8,341 nt of DNA, from NCBI GenBank assembly GCA_030829155.1, contig JAURBD010000074.1:1-8341 (forward strand). The letters are read 5' to 3'. A program made the position numbers and the translations under genes. Shown in pieces: positions 1-5,567 of the stretch. Every line of letters starts with the position of its first letter. The stretch's first letter is position 1. The notes beneath the pieces were generated by a model that searched no databases, was not told the origin of the DNA, and was given only the letters and a program-made list of their open reading frames with translations. Source of the DNA: Flavobacteriaceae bacterium (GTDB lineage Bacteria; Bacteroidota; Bacteroidia; Flavobacteriales; Flavobacteriaceae).

Positions 1-30
1 AATAAGTGAAATTAAGAATAGTTTTTTCAT
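1..30 (-). CDS. N-terminal fragment of an exported protein (runs off left edge)
   Basis: On the minus strand an ATG at 30-28 opens a frame reading MKKLFLISLI to the window edge. Two lysines followed by a hydrophobic run is the typical beginning of a Sec signal peptide or lipoprotein signal, so this is probably the start of a secreted or envelope protein. Only ten codons are visible, and no function can be given. It is divergent from the secreted protein gene at 484. A near-match to a -7 box (TATATTTT, at about 41-48 on the minus strand) lies just upstream of the ATG, and a fuller promoter match lies about 290 nt upstream (319-350). That it is a real gene is an inference from the signal-peptide-like start alone. 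Confidence 0.55.
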   Translation of the reverse strand, partial: MKKLFLISLI

Positions 31-424
31 GGTAGTGTTTTAAAATATACTACAAGATATAAAAACCTTCTGAAAGAGATAAAACCACTGATTAACTGAT
101 CTACAAATGTCTGTTATAATTTATGACTAATCTTGCATGCGACTCCTTTTGGGTAAAATAAAAAATATAAAAGCCAATCAAATAGATTTACTCAAATGTC
201 CAAAAAGAAACGTTTTTTCTTTTGAACCTCAAAATCAATTATCTGGCATTTTTAGTCTTTTTTAGTATTTTATTAGGTTTTTTATTAAAAATGAAAACAG
301 TGTATTATTTTCAAAAAGCAAAAATATACAAGCGGGATAACACCTTCAAATTGATGAATTAGGCGGGAAAAATTCTTCAACAAAGAAAATCAAAAAAAGT
401 AAACGGACCTTGAATCGAATATTA
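31..424. other. Intergenic region without a recognisable gene
   Basis: About 390 nt of AT-rich sequence between the divergent starts at 30 (minus) and 484 (plus). I see no convincing coding frame, no tRNA-like structure and no terminator-grade hairpin. The one feature that stands out is a minus-strand promoter match at 319-350. A T-rich stretch lies at about 247-287. GCGGGA occurs twice as a direct repeat (332-337 and 363-368). If the 319-350 promoter drives the left-edge gene, positions 31 to about 312 would be a long untranslated leader; otherwise they could hold a small RNA. Confidence 0.5.
319..350 (-). promoter_or_regulatory. Candidate Bacteroidota-type promoter, minus strand
   Basis: Read on the minus strand, TTTG (350-347) is followed after 20 nt by TATTTTTG (326-319), a match to TTTG / TAnnTTTG at the expected spacing. 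Transcription would start near 312 and run leftward toward the exported-protein start at 30, leaving a leader of about 280 nt. In AT-rich DNA such matches also occur by chance, and the gene may instead use a weaker box close to its ATG. Confidence 0.35.
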
Positions 425-456
425 TTTGCAAAAAGCAAGTAAAATTTTTATGTTTG
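425..456 (+). promoter_or_regulatory. Bacteroidota-type promoter of the two-repeat secreted protein
   Basis: TTTG at 425-428 is followed after 20 nt by TATGTTTG at 449-456, a full match to the TTTG / TAnnTTTG consensus. Transcription would start near 463, about 20 nt before the ATG at 484. This also argues against the TTG at 454 as a start codon, because that codon lies inside the -7 box. Confidence 0.7.
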
Positions 457-470
457 ATTATTATTAATCA
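455..470. repeat. Inverted repeat at the predicted transcription start
   Basis: TGATTA (455-460) and TAATCA (465-470) form a perfect 6-bp inverted repeat around a 4-nt centre. It overlaps the end of the -7 box and the expected transcription start of the 484 gene. It could be an operator for an unidentified regulator, or a short 5' mRNA hairpin. AT-rich dyads of this size can arise by chance. Confidence 0.3.
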
Positions 471-483
471 CAAAACAATTAAG

Positions 484-1170
484 ATGAAAAAAATAATGTT
501 TGCAGTAGCTTTATTGTCAACCCTTGTATTATCGGCTCAAACTATGGCATTTACAGCTGTAGAAGTTCGAGTAAAAGAACACACTCAAAAAGACATAGAA
601 GAAGCCTTTGACAAGGTTTTTGAAGATGTTGAAATGAATCAAGGAGGGGTAGTATTGGAACGTATTTGGAATGGTCGAACAAATGGAATGACCCATAGGC
701 TTGTATGGATGTATACTCTAGGGGTTGACTTAGTTAATGATGGTGCCATTAGTCCCGACAGAAACGATGCATTCTGGGCTAAGATGAATAATTACATTGA
801 AGAATGGGGCTCTGGGTATTCTGGAAGAATTTTAAGTTGGCAAGAAGGGGATACAACCAAAAATCCTGCAATTCATATTTGGGATATAAAGGTTGAAAAC
901 CAAAACCAATTTAAGAAAGGTCATGACAAAATTGTAAAAGAATTTAAAGATGATTTTAAAGGAAGAGTAGTTGGCTTTGGAACATACGACATAGGAAGAC
1001 CCAATGGAGCAACTCACTGGGTTGGTGTATCTGGTAAAAACAGAGTGGATCACCTGATGCTTTTAGACAAATTACAAAAGTCATCTAAATTTATAACGCT
1101 TCTTCAGGAAAGAGGAAAGACTGAAGACGTTAAAGACTATGAATTAGAAATTTTAAGAAGAAAACAATAG
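484..1170 (+). CDS. Secreted protein of unknown function with two related halves
   Basis: A 228-residue protein that I do not recognise as a named family. The ATG at 484 is chosen because it gives a clean signal peptide (MKKIMFAVALLSTLVLSAQ, cleavage probably near residues 18-22) and lies about 20 nt after the predicted transcription start. An in-frame TTG at 454 falls inside the promoter. The mature part appears to be an internal duplication. The first half (about 24-80) and second half (about 129-185) each have a beta-like start, an amphipathic helix rich in Lys, Asp and Glu, another strand, and then the motif GRxNGxTH (GRTNGMTH at 64-71, GRPNGATH at 171-178), followed by a hydrophobic strand. 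The alternation resembles a tandem dimeric alpha/beta-barrel (ferredoxin-like) fold, but that is inference. There are no cysteines and no transmembrane segment after the signal, so it is probably periplasmic or secreted. It is monocistronic, with its own promoter and a terminator 23 nt after the stop. Confidence 0.88.
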   Translation: MKKIMFAVALLSTLVLSAQTMAFTAVEVRVKEHTQKDIEEAFDKVFEDVEMNQGGVVLERIWNGRTNGMTHRLVWMYTLGVDLVNDGAISPDRNDAFWAKMNNYIEEWGSGYSGRILSWQEGDTTKNPAIHIWDIKVENQNQFKKGHDKIVKEFKDDFKGRVVGFGTYDIGRPNGATHWVGVSGKNRVDHLMLLDKLQKSSKFITLLQERGKTEDVKDYELEILRRKQ

Positions 1171-1193
1171 GTTTATCTTTTTAACATCCAATT

Positions 1194-1233
1194 AGGTTAT
1201 GCTTCTAAAGACAAAAGCATAACCTTTTTTTTT
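1194..1233 (+). terminator. Rho-independent terminator of the two-repeat secreted protein
   Basis: A perfect 11-bp stem, AGGTTATGCTT (1194-1204) with AAGCATAACCT (1215-1225), encloses a 10-nt loop and runs into nine T residues (1225-1233). It starts 23 nt after the stop at 1170. The opposite strand has no T-run after the hairpin, so it should act mainly on plus-strand transcription. Confidence 0.9.
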
Positions 1234-1284
1234 GCGATGTTTTTAGCAATCAGGACAAGATTTTTAAAAATGACTCTACTTCTC

Positions 1285-1310
1285 AAAAAAATAGTGAATT
1301 TTAATCTCAC
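1285..1310 (-). terminator. Possible weak terminator of the outer membrane barrel gene
   Basis: On the minus strand, about 45 nt after the stop at 1355, GTGA(G)AT and ATTCAC can pair as a 6-bp stem with one bulged G and a TAAA loop (1310-1294), followed by TATTTTTTT (1293-1285). The stem is short and AT-rich, so this is a moderate candidate only. Confidence 0.4.
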
Positions 1311-1354
1311 AATAATAAATCAGACTTGAACTGAAAGTATTATACATTCAAAAA

Positions 1355-3724
1355 TTAATTTTCATCTCGAATTCGATTTTCTTCTTGGGTAGAATCGCGG
1401 TCTGTTTTTTCTTTTCCAAATTTTGATCCAAAGCTGTAAATTAATCGCAATTGAACATTTTGTCTCGATCCATTGGATTCAACTTGGGCGGTTCCGTTTC
1501 CATAATCAATTGTTCCGTTAAAACCCCTGTTGAGTAATTGACTGAACCCTAAATTGACTTTTAATTTATCGTCCAAGAACTTTTTCCCGAAGGAGAAATC
1601 CAGTTCGGAAATCCAGTCCACTTCAATTTGCCCCTCCAAAGCACCTGTTCCATAATTTCCACTTATTTCAAAATTCACATCCCACGGTAATTCATAACTT
1701 ACTTGGACAAACCAAAATAAATACCATTTGTTTAAAAACACATCATAGGTTTGGGATTGATAGTCGGTATTTACCAATATAAAACCTGTAAATCCATCAA
1801 GTCCTTCTACAAAACTGAGAGGGGCAAACAATCTAAAATTCCAATTTGAATTCTGTTCAACATTCACCTCTCGCTGTCTTATTTGAGCTGTACTATTATC
1901 TTGTTGAATCAATTCGAAAATATCATCCTCAGTTTCGCTATAACCAATGGCAAAAAATGGCTGACCCTCATAAGTCAAATTGAATTGATATTTATTAACA
2001 TAAGCAGGAGATAAGTTCGGGTTTCCTTGACTTGCAGAAAAAGGGTCCAAAAATTCAGCAAAAGAATTTAGACTGTTGTAAGAAGGTCGTTGAATCCTGT
2101 AACTATAAGAAAGGCTCATTCCCAAAACATCTGATAGTTCTCTGCTAATCGATGCGCTCGGGAATATTTTCTCAATCGGTCTTTCTTTTAACTCTGATTT
2201 AGGGTTTCCATTGTTAGTAAATCTAGAAATACCACTTGTATTACTGTCTTCATAACGCAAACCTCCAGAAAAAGTCCATTTACCAGAAGTAAGGTTTATT
2301 TTGGAATAAATGGCAAAGATGGTTTCATCGATCAAAAATCGACTGCTTTCGCTTTCAATAAAATTGAAATTACCCCTATTGTCCAGATAAGATTGTAAAT
2401 CATTGTCTGTATTGACATTTGCATATCTAGATCCCAGACTCAAATTAAAGCTGTCAGAAAACTTTTTTGTGTAGTCCAATTTATAGGTTTTGATGTTGTA
2501 CTTACCATTTTGAATATATTTTCGGTCTGTAAAAGGAAGTGTACTTCCCTCAATCCCCGACAAAATATTGGTATTGTCGTTTTTGAATTTTATGTAGTTA
2601 AAATCAATCAGTAATTTATCGGTTTCTGTTTTATATTCGTAATAGGGATTGATATTAAAATCGCTTCGATCTCTGTCAAAACTATTTTCTGAAAATAAGG
2701 TATTTGTTATACTGGGGTTCGAAACAATAGTTTTGCTGGTTGCTACACGTTGTGATATTCTGTTATTCCAACGCCCACCAATTCCTATGGAGTGTTTTTC
2801 GTTTAAATAATAATCGATAGCTCCAGAAATCCTAAAATTATTTGGACTGTAAGGTTCTATAGTCGTCTGATCATAGGTTTCATTCCCTACAGTTCTTACC
2901 AAAAACAAATCATCTCTCCAAGTTGGTTTGGAGTGGTTGATACTGGCTTGCCAATTCAATTTGTTTTTATAACTCGAAATAGATGCTCCAGTTCCATACT
3001 CAAACCCTTGATCTTCTCCGACCCAAGTATTTATGCTTCCATGAGTCCCAAGACGTACATTTTTCTTTAAAATAATGTTGATGATTGCTCCAGTACCCGA
3101 TGCCTCATATTCAGCCCCAGGCTGTTCTATTACTTCAATTTTGGCAATATTATCTGCAGGTAAATCTCTCAACAAAGTCTCAACATCCATATACTCAGTT
3201 GTCTTTCCATTGATGAGGATCCTAACCCCCCTGTTTCCTGCAACCGAAATTCCATTATTGGTAACCAAGACTCCAGGGACTTTTCGCATAACATCTTGCA
3301 AATTGGTGTTAATCATTTCTGATTTTTCTAGATCAACAACAAGTTTTTCTGCTGTTTGTCTGATTACGGGTCGAATACTCTTTACAATTACTTCGTCTAA
3401 AGTTTGTGCTTCTTCCTCCAAACTAAAATTGAAAACCAGATTTGATGATAGCTCAAATTCTTCAGACTTTTTTGATTCAAAACCCAAAACAGAAATTTCG
3501 ATCTGATAAGTACCTTTTAAAATATTTTCAAAAACATAAGCCCCTTCATCATCAGAAATAACCCCTTTAAAATTAATTTCTGATCCTTTTTCTTGAAGGA
3601 TCACATTGGCAAAAGGAATCGAGTTACCCAAATTATCTGCAATTTCTCCACGGATTGAATGTTGAGCTGTAACTGAAAATAATCCCAAAATGAATAGGGC
3701 AAAATAATTGTGTAGATAATTCAT
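1355..3724 (-). CDS. Outer membrane beta-barrel protein, TonB-receptor architecture
   Basis: The ATG at 3724 gives a 789-residue protein with a good signal peptide (MNYLHNYFALFILGLFSVTA, cleavage near residue 20). The frame stays open to 3862, but that 46-residue extension would bury the signal peptide, so it is rejected. Domains in order: a carboxypeptidase-regulatory-like beta-sandwich (about 22-107; GEIADNLGNSIPFANV, then GxYxFExI and a YxIEISxxGF-type strand), a TonB plug (about 118-222, with DVMRKVPGVLV at 144-154, INGK at 171-174, IEVIEQPGAEYEASGTGAI at 196-214), and a large barrel from about 223 whose last strand ends in YSFG (763-766). A charged 23-residue tail follows, ending QEENRIRDEN. 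Such tails are common in the Bacteroidota outer-membrane beta-barrel family resembling PF14905. These proteins sit in the outer membrane; for most the cargo is unknown, and nothing here identifies it. It lies 163 nt downstream of the bestrophin-like gene on the same strand, with no canonical promoter match in the gap, so co-transcription is possible. Confidence 0.92.
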   Translation of the reverse strand: MNYLHNYFALFILGLFSVTAQHSIRGEIADNLGNSIPFANVILQEKGSEINFKGVISDDEGAYVFENILKGTYQIEISVLGFESKKSEEFELSSNLVFNFSLEEEAQTLDEVIVKSIRPVIRQTAEKLVVDLEKSEMINTNLQDVMRKVPGVLVTNNGISVAGNRGVRILINGKTTEYMDVETLLRDLPADNIAKIEVIEQPGAEYEASGTGAIINIILKKNVRLGTHGSINTWVGEDQGFEYGTGASISSYKNKLNWQASINHSKPTWRDDLFLVRTVGNETYDQTTIEPYSPNNFRISGAIDYYLNEKHSIGIGGRWNNRISQRVATSKTIVSNPSITNTLFSENSFDRDRSDFNINPYYEYKTETDKLLIDFNYIKFKNDNTNILSGIEGSTLPFTDRKYIQNGKYNIKTYKLDYTKKFSDSFNLSLGSRYANVNTDNDLQSYLDNRGNFNFIESESSRFLIDETIFAIYSKINLTSGKWTFSGGLRYEDSNTSGISRFTNNGNPKSELKERPIEKIFPSASISRELSDVLGMSLSYSYRIQRPSYNSLNSFAEFLDPFSASQGNPNLSPAYVNKYQFNLTYEGQPFFAIGYSETEDDIFELIQQDNSTAQIRQREVNVEQNSNWNFRLFAPLSFVEGLDGFTGFILVNTDYQSQTYDVFLNKWYLFWFVQVSYELPWDVNFEISGNYGTGALEGQIEVDWISELDFSFGKKFLDDKLKVNLGFSQLLNRGFNGTIDYGNGTAQVESNGSRQNVQLRLIYSFGSKFGKEKTDRDSTQEENRIRDEN

Positions 3725-3838
3725 CTTATTTTGATAAAATAATGTAGGATTAAAAATTATTAGGTTTTTGAAAAACTCTTCAGGTAAATAAGAAGTCAAA
3801 ACCACTAAAATGTTACAAAAAATATCAATTATTTTTTT

Positions 3839-3854
3839 TCCTAAAAAGTTAGGA
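3839..3854. repeat. Short inverted repeat between bestrophin-like and barrel genes
   Basis: TCCTAA (3839-3844) and TTAGGA (3849-3854) form a perfect 6-bp inverted repeat around a 4-nt centre. On the minus strand it is followed by a run of A, not T, so it is not a standard terminator for the bestrophin-like gene ending at 3888. On the plus strand it is preceded by the T-run. It may be an operator upstream of the barrel gene or a chance dyad. Confidence 0.25.
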
Positions 3855-3887
3855 TTATGCAAGTGCCTTATTTAGATAGAATTAAAC

Positions 3888-4676
3888 TTATTTTGAATGT
3901 AAAGATTCGTGTTGATTTACTTTTAATAAATCTATTTTCAAATCATCAAGCCCCCTTTGATCAAAAGGATTTTCGATGTAGTCTTGAACATTATACAAGG
4001 CCATAAGTACAAAACTAACTACCAAAGAAAAAGACAATGATATTAAGGTTGTTAAAAAATCATCTTGCAAGTTTAATATCGACTGAGAGGCATAAAGAAA
4101 TGGAGAAAAGTAAATGAATACTAAACAATATTTTTTTAGGGAAATGGGAGTTCCATGAATTTTAATTCCTCGGATTTTTTCAGCAGAAAGAAACAATTCA
4201 TTTTTAACGCGAATCAAACTATCCTTTTCTCTTTCATTAAAAAGTTTTTTATGAGAATCAATGATTAAAAGAACTTCTTTTCTTTTCTCTCTAATTTCAT
4301 CAAATAATTTCTCTGCATCATTTTCGGTCAAATATTTAATGAGAAGGTTTTGTACCTGCTGTAAACTGTCAAATAATTTGATGTAATGTTTCTCTTTTAC
4401 ATTTTCAACAGCATAAAAGATATTGGTCAAATCGATGATTTTATTCCTAAATTCAAGATATAAAGCAATTGCATCTTGCCTTCTTTGGTAAGCACTGGTA
4501 ATTGAAAAAACAAGAGGAAAGATAATTGCAATGCTCATGATGGTGTAGTCAACCTTGATGTTTATTTTATAAGCATCATAAACAAAAAAAATGGCTACAG
4601 TTTGAACAAGGATTATAAATAACCTAGGATTGAAAACTGATAAAATTGCGTTTAAATTTGATTGATTTGAACTCAT
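3888..4676 (-). CDS. Bestrophin-like membrane protein (possible anion channel)
   Basis: A 262-residue protein starting at ATG 4676. Bestrophins are pentameric anion channels, mostly chloride-permeable, and bacterial members are about 300 residues. Four hydrophobic segments are visible: about 19-36, 44-60, 182-203 and 206-228, with a 110-residue, charged, mostly helical stretch between the second and third. Three landmarks match the bestrophin pattern in order. FSITSAYQRRQDA (57-69) fits the FRTNSAYDRWWEA-type signature after TM2, keeping F, SAY, R, an acidic residue and A. GTPISL (175-180) precedes TM3. YIENPF (233-238) comes just after TM4, followed by an acidic DDLKIDL segment like the family's ENPFG...DLPLD. 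The two tryptophans and the Asn of the TM2 signature are replaced, so this is a divergent member. A chloride or other anion channel role is inferred. It lies 17 nt downstream of the small membrane protein gene and is probably co-transcribed from the promoter at 4945-4975. Confidence 0.85.
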   Translation of the reverse strand: MSSNQSNLNAILSVFNPRLFIILVQTVAIFFVYDAYKINIKVDYTIMSIAIIFPLVFSITSAYQRRQDAIALYLEFRNKIIDLTNIFYAVENVKEKHYIKLFDSLQQVQNLLIKYLTENDAEKLFDEIREKRKEVLLIIDSHKKLFNEREKDSLIRVKNELFLSAEKIRGIKIHGTPISLKKYCLVFIYFSPFLYASQSILNLQDDFLTTLISLSFSLVVSFVLMALYNVQDYIENPFDQRGLDDLKIDLLKVNQHESLHSK

Positions 4677-4693
4677 TATTGTGTTTTAAATAA

Positions 4694-4927
4694 TTATTGA
4701 ATAAAACTAGAATTGCCTAATAACAAACCAATAATTATCCCAATTATCAATATAATAAAGTTTTTTATTTTGAATACTAGACCTAATTTTTTCTCCCAGG
4801 AATCGGGGATATTATTTTTGTTTTCGTCTTTTGATAATCCCGATTTGATTGACTGTTTTGCAAACCAGAAAAAAAACAATAATATTACTGCAACACTGCA
4901 TGAAATGATTAGAAATATATCGGTCAT
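4694..4927 (-). CDS. Small two-segment membrane protein with calcium-loop-like motif
   Basis: A 77-residue protein, MTDIFLIISCSVAVILLFFF onward, that I cannot assign to a named family. The ATG at 4927 is chosen because a promoter at 4945-4975 lies directly upstream; an in-frame ATG at 4975 would fall inside that promoter. It has an N-terminal membrane segment (about 4-23) and a second one near the C-terminus (about 54-71). Between them is a polar linker containing DENKNNIPDSWEKKLG (34-49). That DxNxNxIPDxWE spacing resembles the Asp/Asn-rich loops (DxDxDGIPDxWE) that bind calcium in many Bacteroidota surface proteins; calcium binding here is inference. It is the first gene of a tight pair with the bestrophin-like protein (17-nt gap), which suggests a shared membrane role, such as an accessory subunit. 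Confidence 0.75.
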   Translation of the reverse strand: MTDIFLIISCSVAVILLFFFWFAKQSIKSGLSKDENKNNIPDSWEKKLGLVFKIKNFIILIIGIIIGLLLGNSSFIQ

Positions 4928-4944
4928 TATATTGTATTTTTTTG

Positions 4945-4975
4945 CAAAATTACATTTTTGGGTTAAATAGTCCAA
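4945..4975 (-). promoter_or_regulatory. Bacteroidota-type promoter of the small protein/bestrophin pair
   Basis: On the minus strand, TTG (4975-4973) is followed after 20 nt by TAATTTTG (4952-4945), matching TTG / TAnnTTTG. Transcription would start near 4938, about 10 nt before the ATG at 4927. This position sets the start of the small membrane protein. Confidence 0.65.
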
Positions 4976-5061
4976 GTTTTATGTACTTCAATTGTACTGC
5001 TCTGAAATTTTAAGTGATTTATAAAACTCCAGAGAATTTATAAAGGATTCAAACCTTTGAT

Positions 5062-5075
5062 TTGTTAATTAACAA
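5062..5075. repeat. Perfect 14-bp palindrome
   Basis: TTGTTAATTAACAA at 5062-5075 is a perfect palindrome in the 126-nt gap between the repressor's stop (5102) and the promoter at 4945-4975. It is not followed by a T-run on the minus strand, so it is not an ordinary terminator for the repressor gene. Neighbouring small dyads add to it: AAAGG (5042-5046) with CCTTT (5054-5058), and ACCTT (5082-5086) with AAGGT (5091-5095). A regulator site or a structured repressor 3' end are both possible. Confidence 0.4.
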
Positions 5076-5101
5076 TTTTATACCTTTGGCAAGGTTCTAA
5101 A

Positions 5102-5512
5102 TCAATAATCACTTTTAGGTATAACAGAGCCATGTGGGTCTAGGGTTGCATCTCCCAAAATCTCTCGCATTCTATTAAAGAATTTAGAGTTTTCGATATG
5201 CTCTATTTCTTCAGCTATTTCATGAACTTCATCCAATTTAAAATTCATTTTATTTACTAAATAGAGCTCGATCAAACGATGCTTAGAAATAATTTCAATT
5301 GCTTTTGTTTTTCCCAATTTGGTTAATACTATAGGCCTGTAAGGCTTGGTATTAACTAATCCCATTACAACAAGCTTTTTCAACATATTGGACACCGTTG
5401 ATTTACTTACCTTAAAGTAATCGCTGAGTGCAGTAACTGTGATTTCGTTATTTTTCTCTTCAAGCTTATACAAGGCTTTCAGATAATTTTCTTTTTCAAT
5501 TGTTTTTTTCAT
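5102..5512 (-). CDS. DtxR/MntR-family metal-dependent transcriptional repressor
   Basis: A 136-residue protein (ATG 5512) of the DtxR/MntR family, homodimeric repressors that bind DNA when loaded with Fe2+ or Mn2+. The N-terminal winged helix (about 5-70) contains SKSTVSNMLKKL (36-47) as recognition helix. The dimerisation and metal domain (about 71-127) contains KHRLIE (77-82) and DEVHEIAEEIEH (94-105). Aligned by eye to DtxR, this keeps His79 (H78), Glu83 (E82), His98 (H97), Glu105 (E104) and His106 (H105). DtxR Cys102 is Glu101, as in manganese-sensing MntR (Glu99), while MntR Asp8/DtxR Met10 is Asn9. The protein ends soon after DPHGSVIP (125-132), equivalent to the linker before the SH3-like domain of DtxR. 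It therefore lacks that domain and has about the length of MntR (142). It is divergent from a TonB-dependent receptor across 55 bp carrying two dyads that are its likely operators. Metal specificity is uncertain; manganese or iron fits best. Confidence 0.92.
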   Translation of the reverse strand: MKKTIEKENYLKALYKLEEKNNEITVTALSDYFKVSKSTVSNMLKKLVVMGLVNTKPYRPIVLTKLGKTKAIEIISKHRLIELYLVNKMNFKLDEVHEIAEEIEHIENSKFFNRMREILGDATLDPHGSVIPKSDY

Positions 5513-5518
5513 AGCTAT

Positions 5519-5535
5519 GTTTTGTAGTGTAAAAC
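5519..5535. promoter_or_regulatory. Predicted metalloregulator operator, site 1
   Basis: GTTTTGTAGTGTAAAAC is a 17-bp imperfect dyad with GTTTT and AAAAC arms and an A/T pair flanking the central G. It covers the TTTG -33 box of the receptor promoter and starts 7 bp from the repressor's own ATG. Its size and position in the spacer next to a DtxR/MntR gene suggest an operator for that repressor. Binding is inferred. Confidence 0.6.
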
Positions 5536-5550
5536 TTTTTATTAGTTTTG
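5521..5550 (+). promoter_or_regulatory. Bacteroidota-type promoter of the TonB-dependent receptor
   Basis: TTTG (5521-5524), 18 nt, then TAGTTTTG (5543-5550) matches TTTG / TAnnTTTG. Transcription would begin near 5557, about 11 nt before the ATG at 5568. Both elements lie in or touch the two 17-bp dyads, so a bound repressor would block polymerase. I found no canonical minus-strand promoter for the repressor gene in the same spacer. Confidence 0.65.
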
Positions 5551-5561
5551 CAGTATAAAAC
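5545..5561. promoter_or_regulatory. Predicted metalloregulator operator, site 2
   Basis: GTTTTGCAGTATAAAAC is the second copy of the 17-bp dyad and differs from site 1 at two positions. It overlaps the last part of the -7 box and the expected transcription start of the receptor gene. The two copies are exactly 26 bp apart, about two and a half helical turns. Similarity continues outside the dyad into the CTTTTT run. Confidence 0.6.
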
Positions 5562-5567
5562 TTTTTT

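Noticed and set aside
454..483. Ten-codon upstream extension of the secreted protein gene, starting at TTG
   Set aside because: The TTG lies inside the TATGTTTG -7 box, and the ATG at 484 begins a proper signal peptide.
832..1053. 73-codon minus-strand open frame
   Set aside because: Antisense shadow inside the secreted protein gene, with no start context or recognisable protein features.
3075..3506. 143-codon plus-strand open frame
   Set aside because: Antisense to the plug and N-terminal domain of the barrel gene, which has clear family features; the Ser/Thr-rich antisense product resembles no family.
3839..3854. Intrinsic terminator for the bestrophin-like gene
   Set aside because: The hairpin is followed by A residues, not T, on the transcribed strand; kept only as an inverted repeat.
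3725..3862. 46-codon N-terminal extension of the barrel protein
   Set aside because: It would place the signal peptide internally; ATG 3724 gives a normal exported start.
4713..4970. 85-codon plus-strand open frame
   Set aside because: Complement of the small membrane protein gene and its promoter; the minus-strand reading has promoter support and two membrane segments.
4928..4975. 16-codon extension of the small membrane protein
   Set aside because: It overlaps the predicted promoter (4945-4975), so it would not be transcribed from that start.
5000..5034. CTCTG/CAGAG inverted repeat as a structured RNA
   Set aside because: Only 5 bp separated by a 25-nt AT-rich loop; expected by chance.
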